From Metamycoplasma hyosynoviae (lineage in GTDB: Bacteria > Bacillota_I > Bacilli_A > Mycoplasmatales > Metamycoplasmataceae), in contig NZ_SOCH01000002.1 of the NCBI RefSeq assembly GCF_004365165.1, positions 186,001 through 250,000 of the forward strand: 64,000 bases of DNA, written 5' to 3'. Positions 63,674 through 64,000 of the stretch are shown one piece after another. The notes under the pieces are model-generated. The model did not search any database, had not been told where the DNA came from, and was given only the letters and a program-made list of their open reading frames with translations. A program made the position numbers and the translations under genes. The stretch's first letter is position 1; every line of letters begins with the position of its first letter.

Positions 63674-64000
63674 TTATAACTCCACTAGAACAATTGACAT
63701 ATTGTCATTTGACATATTCTTTTTTGCATAGTTAATCAAAGTATTAGCTTTTTCTTCTAGAGTTAAATTATTAGCCTGAATAATACGCTCAAAAAGTGGT
63801 TTTTCTACTCAGTCATGAAGCCCATCGCTTGTTAAAACAATGTATTTAGCTTTCGATTCTTTACTATATACAAAGCCATCAGGGGTCATAACTTTGTTAG
63901 GCCCTAAACAACTAGTTAATTTATTGGCAAAAGGATGTCTTTCGGCTTCATGAGGTTTCATTACGCCTTCACGAATTCACTGGTTTTTCACATTTTGATC
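63674..64000 (-). CDS. prpC: PP2C-type protein phosphatase, C-terminal part
   Basis: The last 108 residues, cut by the window edge. They contain IVLTSDGLHDWVEKP, which carries the metal-binding Asp of the DG motif, and end in MSNDNMSIVLVEL with the conserved DN of the PP2C C-terminus. It removes phosphates placed by PknB. The two genes are adjacent, as in Firmicutes. Confidence 0.9.

Noticed and set aside
1-64000. tRNA, rRNA, CRISPR array, transposase or replication origin
   Set aside because: I looked in the intergenic regions and found no cloverleaf, regular spaced repeats, transposase motif or dnaA-box cluster; absence is by eye only.

Overview
This window reads as a chromosomal segment of a mycoplasma (Mollicutes), probably of the hominis/bovis lineage (Metamycoplasma or Mycoplasmopsis). 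The DNA is very AT-rich. Almost every gene carries in-frame TGA codons at positions where related proteins have Trp, so genetic code 4 applies throughout. Prolipoproteins are numerous. The p80-p60-hinT cluster, a DUF31 surface protease and a giant FtsX-type permease are all typical of these bacteria. I saw no tRNA, rRNA, CRISPR array or intact insertion sequence.

Layout. 0-6 kb (minus strand): lemA, a DUF3137 partner, a membrane protein resembling an FtsK/SpoIIIE membrane domain without its motor, and a catalytically eroded RNase J2-like protein. 6-16.6 kb: a frameshifted MATE transporter, four surface lipoproteins, the active-type RNase J1, and pyruvate kinase. 16.6-19.5 kb: a decayed repeat-protein relic and a phase-variable DUF262/DUF1524 (GmrSD-like) gene, currently out of frame at a G9 tract. 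19.6-25.2 kb: a DUF31 protease, small four-helix membrane proteins and recO. 25.2-32.1 kb: a defence island with an adenine methyltransferase relic, a second and intact DUF262 gene, and a type III restriction-modification pair whose mod gene is currently out of frame at a G10 tract. 32.3-36.7 kb: p80-p60-hinT. 37-47.8 kb: a weak LicD-like gene, then a LolD-type ATPase and its 2796-residue permease.

48.2-56.3 kb: a tightly overlapping minus-strand operon (surface protein, S1 protein, degenerate glucose-6-phosphate isomerase, lactate dehydrogenase-like enzyme, P29-like ATPase). It diverges from a TPP-riboswitch-controlled P37/P69 thiamine transport operon. The transporter's likely ATPase is therefore in the metabolic operon, not with its partners. 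56.3-58.2 kb: tsaE-tsaB-tsaD for tRNA t6A modification. 58.3-64 kb: a large coiled-coil surface protein, and the prpC-pknB-rsgA-rpe cluster that is also conserved in Firmicutes.

The most notable signal is a set of three long G/C homopolymers in an AT-rich genome. Each lies inside a coding region: a surface lipoprotein (G8, in frame), a DUF262 defence gene (G9, out of frame) and a type III mod gene (G10, out of frame). This looks like a slipped-strand switching system that jointly controls surface display and restriction. A second theme is a group of enzyme-derived proteins that have kept their operon position and fold signature but lost catalytic residues (RNase J2, Pgi, LicD-like).
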